Below, piece by piece: positions 15,266 to 24,638 of a stretch of 64,000 bases of DNA. How positions within the stretch are numbered: position 1 is the stretch's first letter; each line of letters begins with the position of its first letter. The translations under genes and the position numbers were made by a program. The stretch covers positions 248,001-312,000 of the forward strand of contig NZ_JGVU02000002.1 in the NCBI RefSeq assembly GCF_000708755.2, in the 5' to 3' direction. Under the pieces are notes generated by a model. That model did no database searches. It was not told the origin of the DNA and saw only the letters and a program-made list of their open reading frames with translations. Origin of the DNA: Metabacillus indicus LMG 22858 (GTDB lineage Bacteria > Bacillota > Bacilli > Bacillales > Bacillaceae).

Positions 15266-16051
15266 ATGAAACAGGCTGTTCTATATGTCTGCCACGGCAG
15301 CCGGATCAGACAGGCCTGTGATGAGGCTGTCTCCTTTATCAGGCGGGTCCAGCCGCACATCGAAGCGGATATTCAGGAAATTTGCTTTCTTGAACTGGCC
15401 GAGCCCTCCATTGAAGAAGGATTCGCTGCATGCGTCAGAAATGGGGCTGAAAAAATCGCGGTAGTGCCCCTGCTTTTGCTGACGGCCGCTCATGCGAAAG
15501 AGGATATACCAAAAGAAGTTGCAGAAGCCGCATCGCTTTTCCCGCATGTTGAGGTAACGTACGGAAAACCAATCGGCGTTCATGAAAAACTGGCTGAGAG
15601 TGTGCTCAAGCGAGTAACGGAACAGGGAAATCCGGGTCCCGGATCGCTCATCGTCATTGTCGGCAGAGGAAGCTCTGATCCGGATGTGGCAAGAGATTTA
15701 AAGGAAATCAGCCTGCTTGTAAAAGACCGTGCAGGCGGGAGCGAAGTGGACATAGCCTTCGTGACAGCAGCAAAACCGAGTCTTGATGATATGCTTGATA
15801 GGGTGGCGGGCATGAATGATAAACGCATTTTTCTAGTGCCTTACCTGCTCTTCACAGGTCTTGTCATGAGAGAGGTTATGAGAAAGGCTTTGTCTGTTCC
15901 CCATAAGGATTTAACTGTGTGCAGATACCTTGGATACGACAGCGGGGTTGAGGAAGTCTTTACTGAGCGCGTGCAGGAAGCCGTTTCAAACCGGGACGGT
16001 GCATTTGACTTTATATATGAGGGAAAAACGCATGCTTCCATTAATGATTGA
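15266..16051 (+). CDS. sirB: Sirohydrochlorin ferrochelatase (CbiX/SirB family)
   Basis: Inserts Fe2+ into sirohydrochlorin to give siroheme. The 261-residue protein has the two-domain chelatase fold: an N-terminal CHGSR motif with the metal-binding His, PLLLLTAAHAKEDIP with the second His, and a second half-repeat beginning IVIVGRGSSDPD. The ATG at 15266 starts two bases after the sumT stop. Cobalt chelatases are close relatives, but the siroheme context favours iron. The 3' end overlaps sirC by 20 bp. Confidence 0.9.
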   Translation: MKQAVLYVCHGSRIRQACDEAVSFIRRVQPHIEADIQEICFLELAEPSIEEGFAACVRNGAEKIAVVPLLLLTAAHAKEDIPKEVAEAASLFPHVEVTYGKPIGVHEKLAESVLKRVTEQGNPGPGSLIVIVGRGSSDPDVARDLKEISLLVKDRAGGSEVDIAFVTAAKPSLDDMLDRVAGMNDKRIFLVPYLLFTGLVMREVMRKALSVPHKDLTVCRYLGYDSGVEEVFTERVQEAVSNRDGAFDFIYEGKTHASIND

Positions 16052-16595
16052 TGTGAAAAACCGGCCAGTCGTCATCATAGGCGGGGGGAAAATCGCATGC
16101 CGAAGACTTGCCGTTTTTCTCGAGCAGGGAGCAGCTGTCACAGTTGTCAGCCCTGAGGCTGCTGCAGAAATACAGGAACTTCATCTTGCAGGCATCATTA
16201 CGTGGAAGCAAAAAGAAGTTCAAAAAGAAGACCTGTCGGATGCGTTCTTAATCATAGCAGCTGCCGGAAGCAGGGAAGTAAATGCCTGGGCTGCAGAAGC
16301 GGCGGGAAAGCACCAGCTTGTAAACATTGCGGGTGAAGCCGGCCTTGGAAATGTACAAGTTCCCTCTATTAAAAAAAGAGGCAGACTTACCCTGTCAGTT
16401 TCAACAGACAGCGCAAGCCCTGCTCTCGCCAAAAAAATAGCCGGTCATTTTGCCGATCAGCTGAACGACCCATTCATCATCAAACTGAACGAACTGCATG
16501 AACAGCGGAAACACATTCACGCATCTGATCTGAGCAGGGAAGAAAAAAAGAAACTACTAAAAAAGCTGGCAGATGACTGCATGGAACTTTTATAA
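16032..16595 (+). CDS. sirC: Precorrin-2 dehydrogenase (siroheme synthase, SirC/Met8 type)
   Basis: NAD-dependent enzyme that oxidises precorrin-2 to sirohydrochlorin, the step between SumT and SirB. The 187-residue protein begins MLPLMIDVKNRPVVIIGG, continues with the Rossmann GGGKIACRRL, and has the SVSTDSASPALAKKI motif of the CysG-N/Met8 family. ATG 16032 is chosen over 16044 because it matches the family N-terminus and TGAGGGA is about 8 bp upstream. It is the last gene of the sulfur operon. Confidence 0.93.
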   Translation: MLPLMIDVKNRPVVIIGGGKIACRRLAVFLEQGAAVTVVSPEAAAEIQELHLAGIITWKQKEVQKEDLSDAFLIIAAAGSREVNAWAAEAAGKHQLVNIAGEAGLGNVQVPSIKKRGRLTLSVSTDSASPALAKKIAGHFADQLNDPFIIKLNELHEQRKHIHASDLSREEKKKLLKKLADDCMELL

Positions 16596-16660
16596 AGAGC
16601 ATGGAATCTAAAAATAAAGGGTTCGGTTTAAAGATTCTAAACAAAAATCGCAAAGTATTC

Positions 16661-16695
16661 GCACACCATTCAACAATTGAAATGGTGTGCTTTTT
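16661..16695 (+). terminator. Terminator of the sulfate assimilation operon
   Basis: GCACACCATT (16661-16670) pairs perfectly with AATGGTGTGC (16681-16690), followed by a five-T run. It lies 65 bp after sirC. Confidence 0.88.
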
Positions 16696-16729
16696 CATTT
16701 ATGTCATTTAAACAGGATGTTAGATAATT

Positions 16730-16739
16730 GTGATAAAAT
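16730..16739 (+). promoter_or_regulatory. Candidate extended -10 promoter for the 91-aa membrane protein
   Basis: TGATAAAAT (16731-16739) is an extended -10 element. It is embedded in AATTGTGATAAAAT, which also occurs at the cysH promoter. No good -35 is seen 16-18 bp upstream, so this is a weak call. Confidence 0.4.
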
Positions 16740-16818
16740 GGAAATAACAGTTATTCGGTTAAAGGGCAGGATTTTTCAATAAGCATTTGAGATAAATTTG
16801 AATAAGGAGGGATATAAA

Positions 16819-17094
16819 ATGAACGCAATTAATCGTTGGGTTGTTTTTACTTTTCTTGCTTTCATTACAGTTTTAATGGTCAATAAAGGAATAAATTTAT
16901 GGTCTCTTGGAACAAATGTGGATGGCGATGGCATTGGAGTACACTTCTTAGGATTAGAAATAAATGACAGAGTACCAGAAGCGAATATCCCTGCATATGC
17001 AATTGGTTTCTTTGTTGCAAGTTTTATTTCTTTGTTGATTGCCTTTGCATTTGTTGGGAAAACTTTTTTGAAAAGTAACACACCAGCACGTTAA
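16819..17094 (+). CDS. Small membrane protein of unknown function
   Basis: Product not recognised. The 91-residue protein has one hydrophobic helix near the N-terminus (about 7-23), a polar external-looking loop with Asp/Asn (NVDGDGIGVHFLGLEINDR) and a second helix (about 63-82) ending in a short basic tail. ATG 16819 follows a textbook AAGGAGGG (16803-16811). The gene is more AT-rich than its neighbours and sits alone between the sulfur operon and rqcH, where (from memory) B. subtilis has nothing, so it looks like an accessory acquisition. Confidence 0.78.
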   Translation: MNAINRWVVFTFLAFITVLMVNKGINLWSLGTNVDGDGIGVHFLGLEINDRVPEANIPAYAIGFFVASFISLLIAFAFVGKTFLKSNTPAR

Positions 17095-17137
17095 TTTTAA
17101 TAGATATTCAACGATTGGGGGCGATTACAGAAACATG

Positions 17138-17169
17138 AATAAGAAGCTATAGATTGGGCTCCTTATTTT
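17138..17169 (+). terminator. Possible terminator after the 91-aa membrane protein
   Basis: AATAAGAAGC can pair with GGCTCCTTATT across a 9-nt loop, with one mismatch, followed by a short T run. The stem is imperfect, so confidence is low. The rest of 17095-17245 shows no gene. Confidence 0.4.
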
Positions 17170-17245
17170 GTGTGCTATTTGACATTAGAATCTAAAATAT
17201 GAGTCTATTTCGTACCTTTTGAAGCTTAGTAGAATGCTCCAAGCT

Positions 17246-17375
17246 CCAGTGGACTGAAGCGGAAGGCACTTGACTCCTGCGGGATGAAGAGTGCACTGGA
17301 GACCCCGCAAGCGCAGCGAGGAGGCTCCAGGCGCTCCCCGCGGAAAGCAAGTGACTGCAGCGAAAGGGAACGGGT
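17246..17375. repeat. Dispersed ~130-bp structured repeat, copy 1
   Basis: This GC-rich block begins CCAGTGGACTGAAGCGGAAG and ends GGGAACGGGTA. It has CACTTG near one end pairing with CAAGTG near the other, and CCTGCGGG pairing with CCCCGCGG, so it folds into a long interrupted stem with internal hairpins. A near-identical block lies at 59872-60002. It fills most of the 17095-17466 gene-free gap; reading frames across it on the minus strand are not believed to be genes. Confidence 0.88.
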
Positions 17376-17466
17376 ACATTTCATGTTTTTCCTAAGTAAG
17401 CAGGAATACAAAAAAAGATATGGAATGGTATCAAAGGACATCTAACAAAAATCTGGAGGAGAAAAA

Positions 17467-17820
17467 ATGAAAAGCCCTGTAATGAACCAAATCGGAACCG
17501 TGTTCGTTCCTGTCAGCGATGTAGAAAAAGCAAGAGACTGGTATTGCAGCATTCTAGGTGTGGAACCTCAAGGAGAAATCCAGTTCGGCCATATATATGT
17601 TCTCCCGATGCAGGGGACAGGTGCCGTTCTCGACAGCAAGATTTACCGAGAGGGAGAAGCATCAAAAGTGCCTTTGTTTCACTTCAATGCCGAAGATATT
17701 AATACAGCTCATTCATTCATTAAAGAAAAAGGAGCTGCCCATCAATCGGACATTCAGCATGATCATTATTTTACGTTTCAGGACCCTGACGGAAACACGC
17801 TCATGGTATGCAAGTGCTGA
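17467..17820 (+). CDS. VOC superfamily (glyoxalase/bleomycin-resistance fold) protein
   Basis: A 117-residue single-module protein with the vicinal-oxygen-chelate pattern: IGTVFVPVSDVEKARDWYCSILG at the N-terminus, a central strand region, and the C-terminal FQDPDGNTLMVCK, where the last acidic/metal position of the family would lie. Such proteins include glyoxalase I, fosfomycin-resistance and dioxygenase types; the substrate cannot be told from sequence. CTGGAGGAG precedes the ATG. It stands alone, bounded by the dispersed repeat and a strong terminator, and looks accessory. Confidence 0.82.
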   Translation: MKSPVMNQIGTVFVPVSDVEKARDWYCSILGVEPQGEIQFGHIYVLPMQGTGAVLDSKIYREGEASKVPLFHFNAEDINTAHSFIKEKGAAHQSDIQHDHYFTFQDPDGNTLMVCKC

Positions 17821-17830
17821 TTCAATAAAA

Positions 17831-17866
17831 AGACCCCGGAAATGTCATTTCCGGGGTCTTTATTTT
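17831..17866. terminator. Bidirectional terminator between VOC gene and rqcH
   Basis: AGACCCCGGAAAT pairs with ATTTCCGGGGTCT (13 bp, 3-nt loop), with A-rich sequence before and T-rich sequence after. It serves the VOC gene on the plus strand and rqcH on the minus strand. Confidence 0.92.
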
Positions 17867-19568
17867 ACTTTTTAAGCTTGATCACAAGATCAGGATCCGG
17901 CGTGACATAGACCGTCTGCTGGTTGTCGTAGATGACAAAGCCGGGCTTTGAGCCGTTCGGCTTTTTAACGTGACGGACTTTTGTATAGTCTACAGGAACA
18001 GAGCTTGAGCCTTTCGCTTTACTGAAGTACGCTGCAAGATTCGCTGCTTCAAGGATTGTTTCATCGCTTGGCTCCGGGTGGCGGATCACGACGTGGGAGC
18101 CTGGAATGTCTTTCGTGTGCAGCCAGATATCATCCCGGGCTGCCGTTTTGTTTGTCAGGTGATCATTTTGCTTATTGTTTTTTCCTACAAGAATTTCGGT
18201 GCCGTCACTGGATCGGTATGCTTCCAGCACGATTTTTGCCTGTTTGGCCTTTTTGTTTCCTTTTGTCTGTCTCTTTTTAAGATAGCCGCCTTCCATGAGT
18301 TCCTCGCGGATTTCCTCAATATCCTTCGGTGAAGCGGATTCGATTTGCTGGAAAAGGTTTTCGAAGTAGGCAATCTCTTTTTCGGCAAGTGAAATCTGCT
18401 CGTTAACGTAGGCTACAGATTTCTTTGCTTTATTGTATTTCTGGAAATAGGCCTGGGCATTATCTGACGGCGTTTTTTGAGGATTCAGCGTGATGGTGAC
18501 CGTATCCCCGTTATAGTAATTGATGACATCCGCAGATGCATCTCCGCGCTTAATAGCGTACATATTGGCTGTTATCAGCTCTCCCTGAAGCTTGTACTTT
18601 TCAGCTTTTTCAGCATCCTTTAACGTTCCTTCAAGTTTTTTGATTTTCGTTTTATTTTTTTTGATTTCATTCTGCACGAACCGTTCAAGATCATTTCCCT
18701 GCTGCTTGACTCTGTCCCTTGCTGCTTTTCCATAATAATACCGGTCAAGCATTTCCGAAATGGTTGAAAACGGCTTTTCTTTTCCATCAAGGTGGGTGAG
18801 GGGAAGAATGTAAAAATAATCTTTTTCCGGAAGTTCAATCATGGCAGGTGAAAGCTGATGCTGCTTGATTTCACCGACAAGAGAAAGAAAGGACTTCGGC
18901 AGACTGCTTCTGTTGGCAAGGCCTGCACGGAACAGGATCTCGCGTGCAAACAGCGGGGAGATCCCTGAGAACTGCTGCATGATCTGCTGGTCTAATTTAC
19001 CTGCGTTAAAATCGAGCTTCCGGAGCACGGTTTCTTCCGTTGCTTCAAATGGATCTGCTTTCATCTGCTCAGGGGGAAGCACATATTCCTGTCCGGGCAT
19101 TACCGTCCGGTGGCGGTTTACAGCAGGTGAAAGATGCTTGATGCTGTCAAGAATCATATTCCTGCCGCGGTCTATCAAAATAATATTGCTGTGTCTTCCC
19201 ATGACTTCAATGATCACCCTCTTGTAGGTGACATCTCCGATTTCGCTTCGTCCTTTCACATCGATATAGAGAATCCGCTCCATTCCAATCTGTCCGATTT
19301 CCTCAATGACTCCGCCTTCAAGATGCTTTCTCATCAGCATGCAGAACATCGGAGGCTCACTAGGATTTTCGTAGCTCTCTTCTGTTAAGTGAATTCTTGC
19401 ATAGCTCGGATGAGCAGAAAGCAAAAGCTTATGATTGGCTCCGTTTGAGCGAATCACAAAAATAAGTTCGTTTTTATACGGCTGATGAACCTTTGAGATT
19501 CTGCCGTTTTCAAGTGAATTCTTAAGTTCTTCTGTTATCGCATATGTAAACATGCCATCAAATGACAT
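17865..19568 (-). CDS. rqcH: Rqc2/NEMF homologue RqcH, ribosome quality control
   Basis: Binds stalled 50S-peptidyl-tRNA complexes and recruits tRNA-Ala to add C-terminal alanine tails that mark the nascent chain for ClpXP. The 567-residue protein has the NFACT-N domain ([24 protein letters not shown]), HhH and long coiled-coil segments (about 280-440, Lys/Glu-rich), and the C-terminal NFACT-R domain ([17 protein letters not shown]). The family was also annotated as fibronectin-binding protein A. Start 19568 has AAGGGTG at good spacing. The residue aligning with B. subtilis Asp97 is Glu here (GMERIL), next to conserved Arg98. Confidence 0.95.
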   Translation of the reverse strand: MSFDGMFTYAITEELKNSLENGRISKVHQPYKNELIFVIRSNGANHKLLLSAHPSYARIHLTEESYENPSEPPMFCMLMRKHLEGGVIEEIGQIGMERILYIDVKGRSEIGDVTYKRVIIEVMGRHSNIILIDRGRNMILDSIKHLSPAVNRHRTVMPGQEYVLPPEQMKADPFEATEETVLRKLDFNAGKLDQQIMQQFSGISPLFAREILFRAGLANRSSLPKSFLSLVGEIKQHQLSPAMIELPEKDYFYILPLTHLDGKEKPFSTISEMLDRYYYGKAARDRVKQQGNDLERFVQNEIKKNKTKIKKLEGTLKDAEKAEKYKLQGELITANMYAIKRGDASADVINYYNGDTVTITLNPQKTPSDNAQAYFQKYNKAKKSVAYVNEQISLAEKEIAYFENLFQQIESASPKDIEEIREELMEGGYLKKRQTKGNKKAKQAKIVLEAYRSSDGTEILVGKNNKQNDHLTNKTAARDDIWLHTKDIPGSHVVIRHPEPSDETILEAANLAAYFSKAKGSSSVPVDYTKVRHVKKPNGSKPGFVIYDNQQTVYVTPDPDLVIKLKK

Positions 19569-19619
19569 CGCAAGCACCCTTTTCTATAGCTGTTTAGGAA
19601 ACAATTGTTCATTCGAATT

Positions 19620-19648
19620 ATTATAGCATTTTTTCGGACAGGTCTGAA
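19620..19648 (-). promoter_or_regulatory. Sigma-A promoter of rqcH
   Basis: On the minus strand, TTCAGA, a 17-bp spacer and a consensus TATAAT with TG one base upstream (TGCTATAAT). It lies 50 bp before the rqcH start. Confidence 0.75.
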
Positions 19649-19652
19649 TAAA

Positions 19653-19680
19653 TTGGCATTAGAAGAGATTGTCCTACTAT
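19653..19680 (+). promoter_or_regulatory. Candidate sigma-A promoter of the Ca2+ ATPase gene
   Basis: TTGGCA (19653-19658), 16-bp spacer, TACTAT (19675-19680). It is back to back with the rqcH promoter in the 142-bp divergent gap. Confidence 0.6.
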
Positions 19681-19710
19681 TTAGAGTATTGAGAGGTGTA
19701 ATAATCATTC

Positions 19711-22398
19711 ATGAAATGGCATGAAGTGAAACCTGAGGAAGTACTAGAGTCCATTCATTCCAGCAGGGAAAACGGTTTGTCTGAAAAAGACGTACAGAAA
19801 CGGGTCAGGCACCACGGATTTAATGAACTGAAGGAAGCGGAAAAACCTTCAGCCTTTTTAGTATTTCTTGAGCAGTTCAAAGATTTTATGGTCCTAGTAT
19901 TGCTCGCAGCAACTCTCATATCCGGTTTGCTCGGCGAATACATTGATGCCATTGCGATCATTGCCATTGTGCTGGTAAACGGGATCCTTGGTTTTTTTCA
20001 GGAACAGAAAGCAGAGAAGTCTCTGCAGGCCCTAAAAGAAATGTCGGCGCCACAGGTGCAGGCCCTCAGAGAAGGTGAATGGACAAGAATTCAGTCGAAG
20101 GACCTTGTTCCCGGTGATATCGTGAAGTTTTCGAGCGGTGACAGGATCGGGGCAGATCTGAGGCTGCTTGAAGCAAAAAGCCTTGAGATTGAAGAATCAG
20201 CCCTTACAGGTGAATCTCTTCCTGTTGCCAAATGCACAAACGCCCTTTCTGACAGTCACGCAGGAATTGGGGATCTCGTGAATATGGCGTTTATGGGAAC
20301 GCTTGTGACAAGGGGAAATGGTGTCGGGGTTGTTGTCGCGACCGGAATGAACACCGCGATGGGACAGATTGCAGATCTTCTTCAATCTGCTGAAACGCTT
20401 GAAACCCCGCTGCAAAGACGGCTTGAACAGCTTGGCAAAATTCTCATCATTGTAGCCCTTGCCCTTACATGTTTAGTAGTAGCTGTCGGAGTCATACAGG
20501 GACATGCGCTTTACGATATGTTCCTTGCAGGAGTGTCGCTTGCCGTAGCGGCAATCCCGGAGGGGCTCCCTGCAATCGTGACCGTTGCGCTGTCTCTTGG
20601 GGTCCAGCGGATGATCAAACAGCGTTCAATTGTCAGAAAGCTTCCCGCTGTTGAAACGCTTGGCTGCGCATCTGTCATTTGTTCGGATAAAACAGGTACG
20701 ATGACACAGAACAAAATGACGGTTACGCACATCTGGTCAGGCGGGACAACGTGGAAACTGAGCGGAACAGGCTATCAGCCAAAAGGCGAGTTTTTTATCA
20801 ATGACCAGAAAGTGCTTGTGAAAGACAGCAGGCCGCTGCAGCAGATTCTGACGTTCGGTATGCTCTGCAACACAGCAGAAATAACCGAAAAAGATGACGA
20901 CTATGTTCTCGACGGCGATCCGACTGAAGGGGCTATGGCTGTTGCCGCGATGAAAGCGGGACTGTCGAGAGAATCTCTTCTGAATCAGTTCAAACTGGTG
21001 GAAGAGTTTCCTTTCGATTCAACAAGAAAAATGATGAGTGTCATTATCGAGGATAAAAATGGTAAAAGATTTGCTGTTACAAAAGGCGCTCCTGATATTC
21101 TTCTGAAAAAACTTGATTTTGTTCTATGGGGCGAAAAACAGCATGCTGTATCTTCAAAATATGAAGCAGAAATCATGGGAGCGATCGACAGCCTTGCTTC
21201 CCAGGCACTGCGAACAATAGCCGTTGCATTTAAACCTGTAGCCGTACAAAGTGTGTACCATCAGCATGAAGTTGAGAGAAACCTCGTGTTTCTTGGGCTG
21301 CAGGGCATGATTGATCCTCCGCGTCCTGAGGTAAAACAGGCCGTAAAAGAATGCAGGCAGGCCGGGATTAAAACCGTCATGATCACAGGGGACCATGCGA
21401 ATACAGCGCGCGCTATCGCCTCTCAGCTTGATCTCCTTCCTCCAAATGGAAAAGTGCTGGACGGTGCGGCACTGTCTGCCATGTCGGATGAAGAGCTTGT
21501 GGCGGTTGTGGAAGATGTCTATGTCTTTGCAAGGGTTTCGCCCGAGCATAAGCTTAAAATTGTTAAAGCGCTGCAGAGCAGGGGACACGTCGTTGCCATG
21601 ACGGGTGACGGGGTGAATGATGCTCCTGCAATCAAATCCGCCGACATCGGGATTTCAATGGGCATAACAGGAACAGATGTCGCAAAAGAAGCCTCTTCTC
21701 TTATTCTGGTTGATGACAATTTTGCAACCATAAAGCTTGCTATTAAAGAAGGACGCAATATATATGAGAATATCAGAAAATTCATCAGGTATCTGCTTGC
21801 CTCAAATGTCGGAGAGATTCTCGTTATGCTGTTTGCGATGCTCCTGGCCCTGCCGCTGCCGCTCGTTCCAATTCAGATTCTGTGGGTGAACCTTGTCACA
21901 GACGGACTTCCGGCTATGGCCCTCGGCCTTGATCAGCCTGAAGGTGATCTGATGCAGAGAAAACCGAGGCACCATAAAGAAGGTGTGTTTGCACGCGGTC
22001 TCGGATGGAAAGTCATTTCAAGAGGGTTTTTAATCGGTGCTGTCACCCTGGCAGCCTTCATGATTGTCTATTACAGAGACCCGGAAAACTTGATCTATGC
22101 TCAGACCATCGCGTTTGCAACGCTCGTCATGGCCCAGCTGATTCACGTTTTTGACTGCAGAAGCGAGCGGTCCGTATTCTTAAGAAATCCATTCGAAAAT
22201 CTTTACCTGGTCGGAGCAGTCATTTCATCCATCTTGCTCATGCTTGGTGTCATCTATTACGCTCCGATGCAGCCGATCTTCCACACAGTTCCGATTCTGG
22301 CCAGAGACTGGCTCCTTGTTCTCGGCCTGTCCGCCATTCCAACTTTTTTGCTGGCGGGGTCACTTTTGACAAGTAAAAAAAGGGAGAATATGCTATAA
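19711..22398 (+). CDS. yloB: Calcium-transporting P-type ATPase (type IIA)
   Basis: ATP-driven cation pump of the cytoplasmic membrane, SERCA-like; the B. subtilis member affects Ca2+ handling and spore germination. The 895-residue protein has the A-domain TGES motif, the phosphorylation motif [20 protein letters not shown] in the nucleotide-binding domain, and [19 protein letters not shown]. About ten membrane helices include PEGLPAIVT in M4 and [12 protein letters not shown] in M6, whose side chains form Ca2+ sites in type IIA pumps. Ca2+ is inferred; Mn2+ is possible. GAGAGGTG lies 14 bp before the ATG, somewhat far. Confidence 0.95.
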   Translation: MKWHEVKPEEVLESIHSSRENGLSEKDVQKRVRHHGFNELKEAEKPSAFLVFLEQFKDFMVLVLLAATLISGLLGEYIDAIAIIAIVLVNGILGFFQEQKAEKSLQALKEMSAPQVQALREGEWTRIQSKDLVPGDIVKFSSGDRIGADLRLLEAKSLEIEESALTGESLPVAKCTNALSDSHAGIGDLVNMAFMGTLVTRGNGVGVVVATGMNTAMGQIADLLQSAETLETPLQRRLEQLGKILIIVALALTCLVVAVGVIQGHALYDMFLAGVSLAVAAIPEGLPAIVTVALSLGVQRMIKQRSIVRKLPAVETLGCASVICSDKTGTMTQNKMTVTHIWSGGTTWKLSGTGYQPKGEFFINDQKVLVKDSRPLQQILTFGMLCNTAEITEKDDDYVLDGDPTEGAMAVAAMKAGLSRESLLNQFKLVEEFPFDSTRKMMSVIIEDKNGKRFAVTKGAPDILLKKLDFVLWGEKQHAVSSKYEAEIMGAIDSLASQALRTIAVAFKPVAVQSVYHQHEVERNLVFLGLQGMIDPPRPEVKQAVKECRQAGIKTVMITGDHANTARAIASQLDLLPPNGKVLDGAALSAMSDEELVAVVEDVYVFARVSPEHKLKIVKALQSRGHVVAMTGDGVNDAPAIKSADIGISMGITGTDVAKEASSLILVDDNFATIKLAIKEGRNIYENIRKFIRYLLASNVGEILVMLFAMLLALPLPLVPIQILWVNLVTDGLPAMALGLDQPEGDLMQRKPRHHKEGVFARGLGWKVISRGFLIGAVTLAAFMIVYYRDPENLIYAQTIAFATLVMAQLIHVFDCRSERSVFLRNPFENLYLVGAVISSILLMLGVIYYAPMQPIFHTVPILARDWLLVLGLSAIPTFLLAGSLLTSKKRENML

Positions 22399-22402
22399 TT
22401 TT

Positions 22403-22436
22403 AAAGGTAATAGAGTTCTCTATTACCTTTTCTTTT
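22403..22436 (+). terminator. Terminator after the Ca2+ ATPase gene
   Basis: AAAGGTAATAGA (22403-22414) and TCTATTACCTTT (22419-22430) form a perfect 12-bp stem with a GTTC loop, followed by TTCTTTTG. Confidence 0.88.
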
Positions 22437-22495
22437 GTTTAAAGATACAGAAAAGCATTTCTTATGATATGATCAGAGAATTGGATGTGATAAAA

Positions 22496-23371
22496 ATGGT
22501 ATGCAGCATGACAGGATACGGACGTTCAACTGAGAGAAATGATCAACACACCATAACAGCCGAAATGAAATCGGTTAATCACCGTTTTTTTGAAATTAAC
22601 GTAAGAATGCCTAGACAATTGATGTCTGTTGAGGATAAAATCAAAAAAGTGATCTCATCCGAGGTTAAAAGAGGACGGGTTGAAGTATACATAACGATTG
22701 AAGGCGAAGCGCTGGCAGAACGGGTCATTGAAATTGACTGGAAGCTGCTTGACCAGTATGCGGATGCTGCGTCTGAAATGGAAAACCGGTATCAGACCGG
22801 GAGCAGGCTGAAGCTTTCAGATCTGTTCAGGCTTGACAGTGTCTTTTCCGTGGCTGAAATGGCTAAAGGAAATGAAACACTTGAAGAGTTGATTCTTTCG
22901 GCTGTCAGGGGTGCTGCCATGCAGCTTAAGGATATGAGGCGCGAAGAAGGATCCTATCTGAGAATTGATCTTCTGAAGCAGCTGTCTGAAATAGAGGGAT
23001 ATGCAGACGAGATTGAAAAGCATGCCCCGGACGTTTTGCTCCGTTATAAAAACAGGCTCGAAAAGAAGATGGCTGAGCTGTCAGGCGGCTCCATCGATGA
23101 CAGCAGAATCGCAGCTGAAGCAGCCCTCTTTGCTGACCGGGCGGACATATCAGAGGAGATTACAAGAATAAGAAGCCACCTTCTTCAGTTCAGGCAGACA
23201 ATGGAAAAGCCTGAACCTGCCGGCAGAAAGCTCGATTTTCTTGTTCAGGAGCTGAACCGCGAAGCAAATACGATCGGTTCAAAAGCAAATGACAAGGAGA
23301 TCTCAAGATGCTCAGTCGAACTGAAAAGCGTGATTGAAAGAATTAAAGAACAGGTTCAAAATATTGAATAA
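22496..23371 (+). CDS. yloC: YicC-family endoribonuclease
   Basis: The 291-residue protein begins MVCSMTGYGRS, with the N-terminal YicC domain, and ends with the DUF1732 C-terminal domain (EEITRIRSHLLQFRQ, then LDFLVQELNREANTIGSKA). Family members in E. coli and Bacillus have been reported as RNA endonucleases; the natural target here is unknown. The ATG at 22496 matches the family start; an in-frame ATG at 22469 is rejected. It precedes remA, gmk and rpoZ in the order kept across Bacillus. Confidence 0.92.
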   Translation: MVCSMTGYGRSTERNDQHTITAEMKSVNHRFFEINVRMPRQLMSVEDKIKKVISSEVKRGRVEVYITIEGEALAERVIEIDWKLLDQYADAASEMENRYQTGSRLKLSDLFRLDSVFSVAEMAKGNETLEELILSAVRGAAMQLKDMRREEGSYLRIDLLKQLSEIEGYADEIEKHAPDVLLRYKNRLEKKMAELSGGSIDDSRIAAEAALFADRADISEEITRIRSHLLQFRQTMEKPEPAGRKLDFLVQELNREANTIGSKANDKEISRCSVELKSVIERIKEQVQNIE

Positions 23372-23444
23372 TTAGAAGTTAATCGTTTATGCCGGGCCTT
23401 TTAGGGCAAAAATAGGGTTGTCGTTTATTAGGGGGAGCAAACAG

Positions 23445-24334
<890 letters not shown>

Positions 24335-24339
24335 AACAT

Positions 24340-24537
24340 ATGCTATATCCATCTATTGACAAACTTATGAACAAACTGGATTCAAAATACACGCTTGTAA
24401 CGGTTGCCGCAAGACGTGCACGCGAAATGCAGGAAAATCACGATCAGCAGATCGTGAAGCCTGTTTCTCATAAATACGTAGGAAAAGCACTTGAAGAAAT
24501 TCATTCAGGCCTGCTTGATTATGAAAAACAAGACTAA
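24340..24537 (+). CDS. rpoZ: RNA polymerase omega subunit
   Basis: Chaperone-like small subunit of RNA polymerase. The 65-residue protein begins [20 protein letters not shown] and has the AARRAREM motif that contacts the beta' subunit. The gmk stop region carries GGAGGTTGA as its ribosome site. Length and motif are typical for Bacillus omega. Confidence 0.94.
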   Translation: MLYPSIDKLMNKLDSKYTLVTVAARRAREMQENHDQQIVKPVSHKYVGKALEEIHSGLLDYEKQD

Positions 24538-24552
24538 TTGAATCGCTTTTAA

Positions 24553-24589
24553 AAATAACAACCTGATTCATCATGGGTTGTTATTTTTT
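24553..24589 (+). terminator. Terminator after rpoZ
   Basis: AAATAACAACC (24553-24563) pairs with GGTTGTTATTT (24576-24586) and runs into a T-rich tail. It ends the yloC-remA-gmk-rpoZ unit. Confidence 0.88.
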
Positions 24590-24638
24590 CATACTGCCGG
24601 CAATTACAGGATAAACAGCACTGATGGGGGGATGTAAA

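Noticed and set aside
14674-15360. 228-codon minus-strand frame opposite sumT/sirB
   Set aside because: Antisense to two well-supported genes, with Cys/Phe/His-rich composition and no ribosome site.
17185-17441. Minus-strand frames across repeat copy 1 (and similar ones in 59821-60034)
   Set aside because: They arise wherever this repeat occurs and follow its base composition; no ribosome site and no family. They are shadows of the repeat.
24340-24392. Minus-strand frames opposite gmk/rpoZ
   Set aside because: Antisense to conserved genes with no promoter or ribosome site.
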